64,000 nucleotides of DNA, from NCBI RefSeq assembly GCF_016545825.1, contig NC_052622.1, positions 12,157,001 through 12,221,000 of the forward strand, read 5' to 3'. Positions within the stretch are counted from its first letter, which is position 1. Each line of letters opens with the position of its first letter. Positions 60,955 through 64,000 of the stretch are shown one piece after another. This DNA comes from Eucalyptus grandis. Taxonomy: Eukaryota > Streptophyta > Magnoliopsida > Myrtales > Myrtaceae. Made by a program: the position numbers and the translations under genes. The notes under the pieces were generated by a model that was given only the letters and a program-made list of their open reading frames with translations, was not told where the DNA came from and made no database searches.

Positions 60955-62225
60955 TTTTTTTTTTTTGGTTGAAAGTAGAATATGCATTCGATTAAGGAGT
61001 CTTAAAAGACAATGATGGATTACAGTCGAAACATAAAATTTCCCATAGAGGTAGAGGGGGGTTTTTCAGCCAATTTAGGGGAAGCTTCTTTGTTCGATGG
61101 GTGCGTGCCAGCCAATCTGTTGCTCGATTTGCGTCACGAGGGCAATATATTACCAATGTATTGTTGCACTGGGATAACTCCTCTTGGCATCGTTGAACAA
61201 TTTCTTATAAATTCCAAGGTGGCTCAGCCCGGCCCATCACGAATTCCACAACCGCGTAGTTATCACTTTCGCATATCCAGAGAACTGCTTGACTTTTGGC
61301 TTCCTGCACATGTCTCGACTGCATCTCTTTTAGATAGTAAATCCCATGCAAAATTGCTTCGGCTTCCGCGCGTGGTGCCGAAGAAACCCTAGATTCAGCG
61401 ACGAAGCCGTCGACGGCACACCCAGCTCCATCCCGTGCGATTCCGACAACCGAGCAAATGAACTCACCTGGAACCCATGACGCGTCAACATTCATCTTCA
61501 TCTCCCGTCTGTTCGGTGGCTTCTAGCGCTCTGGTAGGTATCGATTTGGATTTTCTACTTTCTGATTCTTCTTCCCTCGGCTGAAAGTAATGGTTTGGGT
61601 TTGTGCGAGATCGAGGATATCCGCAGGTTGTGGGCACTTTGCTCTGAAGATCCAAGTGTTCTGAGCCTTCCAGATCTGCCAAAGAACCGCTCCAATGAAC
61701 TCCCGTGCAGGTAAATCCCCTCTTGAGTCGAAAGCCTCGAGTAGCCATTGATCAAATCTCTTTATATGTTTCGTGATGTTCGTGCCTTGCAAACGGTTAT
61801 CCTCCCAGATCTGTTTTGTCCATTTACAAAATAGAAAGAGGTGTTCTGTGGTTTCGACTTGTGAGTAACACAACTGGCATAATGGATCAGGGGTGATGTT
61901 TCTTTTGTAGAGATTTTCTCTCGTGGGAATAGCATTTTGACAGATGCTCCAGAGAAAAGTTCTAATTTTCAGTGGAACTGCGAGACACCAGATCTGTGTC
62001 CATAAGGTACGTGGAGGCTAGAACGAACAGAATGCCATGTGTTGATTTTTGTTGATAGTTGATGAAGAAGCCCTATTATATCCACTCTTGACAGAATATT
62101 TTCCTGTACCGTTTCTTGTCCAAACTGTGATATTTGGCTTGGGGTTGTTGAAGTATGTGATTTTCCTCCTGTTTTTGGTAGATTTCTATATTGTATAAGT
62201 GAGCACAAGGATATGAACAACTAAT
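60955..62225 (-). mobile_element. Decayed L1-type LINE: zf-RVT and RNase H 3' remnant
   Basis: Minus-strand remnants follow the 3' order of plant L1 LINEs. The zf-RVT region reads WTQIWCLAVPLKIRTFLWSI (about 62000-61940), NITPDPLCQLCYSQVETTEH (about 61895-61840) and LFLFCKWTKQIWED. A linker follows (FIGAVLWQIWKAQNTWIF). The RNase H-like domain reads MKMNVDASWVPGEFICSVVG, PRAEAEAILHGIYYLKEM and CESDNYAVVEFV (61501-61225), and ends ANRATDWLARTH (about 61110). A poly(T) run at about 60954-60966 on the plus strand is the LINE poly(A) tail. Frameshifts near 61990, 61500 and 61220 break the frame, and the endonuclease and RT core are missing (5' truncation). The plus-strand ORF 61012-61392 is a shadow. 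Confidence 0.85.
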
Positions 62226-64000
62226 TATTTTCCTTTTTTCTTTTCATTTTAATTTCATTTATCTTTTTTTTTTCTTTGGAGTTTTCAAAATTTTCTTGAT
62301 ATGGCATTTGGTAGGCATCACTTTGAAACCACGTGTCTTAGGAAAGTAACAAAAAAGCTACATCAGTATATCTCATTAGCCAAATTGAATGGAGTTTAAT
62401 GGAGAGATTTTATTGTATCAATTTGACAACTTGTAAGACATGATTGCACCATGTGAAATTATTGGATTCGATTGCACTTTTGTGATAAATTTTAGTGTTT
62501 CAAGTGCATTTATCCCATAACTATATTTGTATTGAATTACTCATTTGTCTCTAAGACACTTTGTCACTATATTAGTTCGTTCTAAACATTTCTTGAATAT
62601 AGTCATTGCTCAAGCAAGTGATACAAATTGAGTGTGTACACTAGCATAAAAATAACTATGACTTATGCTCATGGACCTAAAACTTTAATATGACAAAAAT
62701 AACTACGACTTTTATGACTCTGAAACTATAATAGAGTAAATTACAGGTTTCAAGTGGAACCTAGAACTACTCACCTAAAAAAGAGAGCATTTGCTTCCAT
62801 AAAGATCCCATTATCACATCAAGTCAACACTAGATGTGACTCACCTTGGACAATGTCATTGATTGTAGACTCAATTGTCAATTAGCAATTAGCCCAAAAA
62901 GTTAATTATGTAGACTTCACTCAATGTTGATTACGTATAAAAAAAATAGCGAGACCTGCAATGTTCAGAGCACACAAATTTCAATATAATTTCTATCTTA
63001 TAATTGATTTTGTTTATTCCATCATTGATCAACTCAAAGAGTCATTGACTAATCTCAAAAAATGTGGAGCCAATCATACAAAGGAACTTTCCCGCTAAAT
63101 TAGGAATCCACAAATTAAGAAAAATTAATCCACTGAACAAAAGAAATAAAAATAATGGTAAAATTGGGAAAAACTGGAGGATTGCTTTTTCTAATCAATA
63201 GTACTCGTCCTCGATGACCTCGCATTTCAGCTGATCTCTTAGATAAATTTATTGGTCAGTCTCAATTTTTAACCAACTTAGATTTGTCTTTTTCTTCCCA
63301 GGGTTTGTCCCCTCTTTCCCAAAATATTGATTCTTTCTCAACTCTCAACTAACATAGTTTTGTCTTTTTCTTCCGTTTGATAGTACGTAGGAGCACCGTA
63401 CTGTCCATCTTATAGTCTACCAACTCTTGTCATTCTAACGAATTCACTATTTATGAATTTACATGACAGCTCTTATTTTGAAGTAGAATTCTTGATAAAA
63501 TTCAATACGGGAGAAAATATAAAAGCAAAAAATCTTGATAAGCACATGCCTCTCATGTCCTCCTGATAAACCCCCCCAAAAAAAAAAAAAACCTAAAAAG
63601 GTCTCTCGTTCAAGACTACAAGGATCGAATTGCAAAAATGCCCAAAACCTAAAAGGTCTCTCAATCAAGACTACAAGGATCGAATTGCAAAAATGATTTG
63701 TGATAGCAAAAAGCCAATATTAACACATTTTAGACTGGGAGGAAATTTATATTATTAAATATGAATTAGTTTATTCTATTTGAATTGAACATAATATGTT
63801 ATGCTGACAATTGTAAATGGTTAAAAGATCATCTACACCTGACATTGCAGTTGTATCTATGTTTGTTTATCTTTTAGCTCTCTAGTAACTAACGTTGAAC
63901 TCCTCTCTTCTTTTTTTTCTGGGGAGACCTCTGACCTAGCTCAAGATAATTTAGCAAAAATATCTTCCGGATAAGGTGGGCCGTGCTCAAGGCTCATCGG
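62226..64000. repeat. Duplicated ankyrin-gene flank reaching the window end
   Basis: No gene is recognised. From about 62815 to 63580 the sequence follows 39000-39870. The last ~80 bp ('gagacctctgacctagctca' to 'ggtgggccgtgct') follow 44065-44150. The block probably belongs to another tandem ankyrin-gene unit whose coding part lies beyond the window or has been lost. 'aacctaaaaaggtctctc' near 63589 and 'aacctaaaaggtctctca' near 63646 are a short local duplication. Confidence 0.65.

Noticed and set aside
61012..61392. 126-codon plus ORF
   Set aside because: It is the antisense shadow of the LINE RNase H-like domain, which gives recognisable family motifs on the minus strand.

Overview
The window is nuclear DNA of a flowering plant, almost certainly a eudicot. 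It has intron-containing plant genes (ACD6-like ankyrin/PGG membrane proteins, a TraB-domain gene, a cactin fragment), LTR and LINE retroelements, MITE-like inverted-repeat elements and long AT-rich satellite arrays. The species cannot be fixed from the sequence alone. Gene density is low. I find only one clearly intact gene, an ankyrin-PGG gene on the minus strand at 57.3-59.5 kb; the other recognisable genes carry visible lesions.

Left part (1-27.5 kb) is repeat country. A four-monomer higher-order AT-rich satellite lies at about 1.14-5.09 kb, followed by nine tandem copies of a ~955-bp unit (5.2-13.8 kb). Next come two direct copies of a ~2-kb unit, each holding a minus-strand TraB-domain gene. 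Copy 1 has one nonsense codon. Copy 2 has several lesions and is split by a 3,776-bp solo-LTR-like insertion (17186-20961) with a 5-bp target duplication; copy 1 preserves the empty site. From 21.5 to 26.9 kb the DNA is AT-rich, contains a ~1.5-kb direct duplication and looks like degenerate relatives of the first satellite, mostly in opposite orientation. An inverted fragment of the TraB-unit flank sits at 27.05-27.55 kb.

Middle part (27.5-39 kb). A degenerate plus-strand cactin gene fragment (29.64-30.83 kb) runs into a 100-N assembly gap. Beyond it is an unrecognised Ala/Pro/Lys/Glu-rich terminal ORF (32.45-32.67 kb). Two minus-strand ankyrin-PGG pseudogenes follow, one strongly decayed (33.2-34.8 kb) and one recent (36.6-38.9 kb, one nonsense codon and one frameshift).

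Right part (39-64 kb). Nested inverted-repeat elements (39.95-42.18 kb) precede an 11.3-kb LTR retrotransposon (44178-55516, TSD AGACC). It has 2.3-kb LTRs, a PBS and a PPT but no gag-pol that I can recognise; three related tandem arrays fill its 3' third. The intact ankyrin-PGG gene follows, bracketed by direct repeats that look like the footprint of tandem duplication. Then come a small MITE-like element, a decayed minus-strand LINE (zf-RVT plus RNase H) and a further copy of the ankyrin-gene upstream flank reaching the window end.

No operon-like or novel enzymatic system is visible. The most interesting material is structural: the satellite built of ordered monomer types, the second satellite whose unit contains the 3' end of a TraB gene, and the family of ankyrin-PGG copies at different stages of decay.
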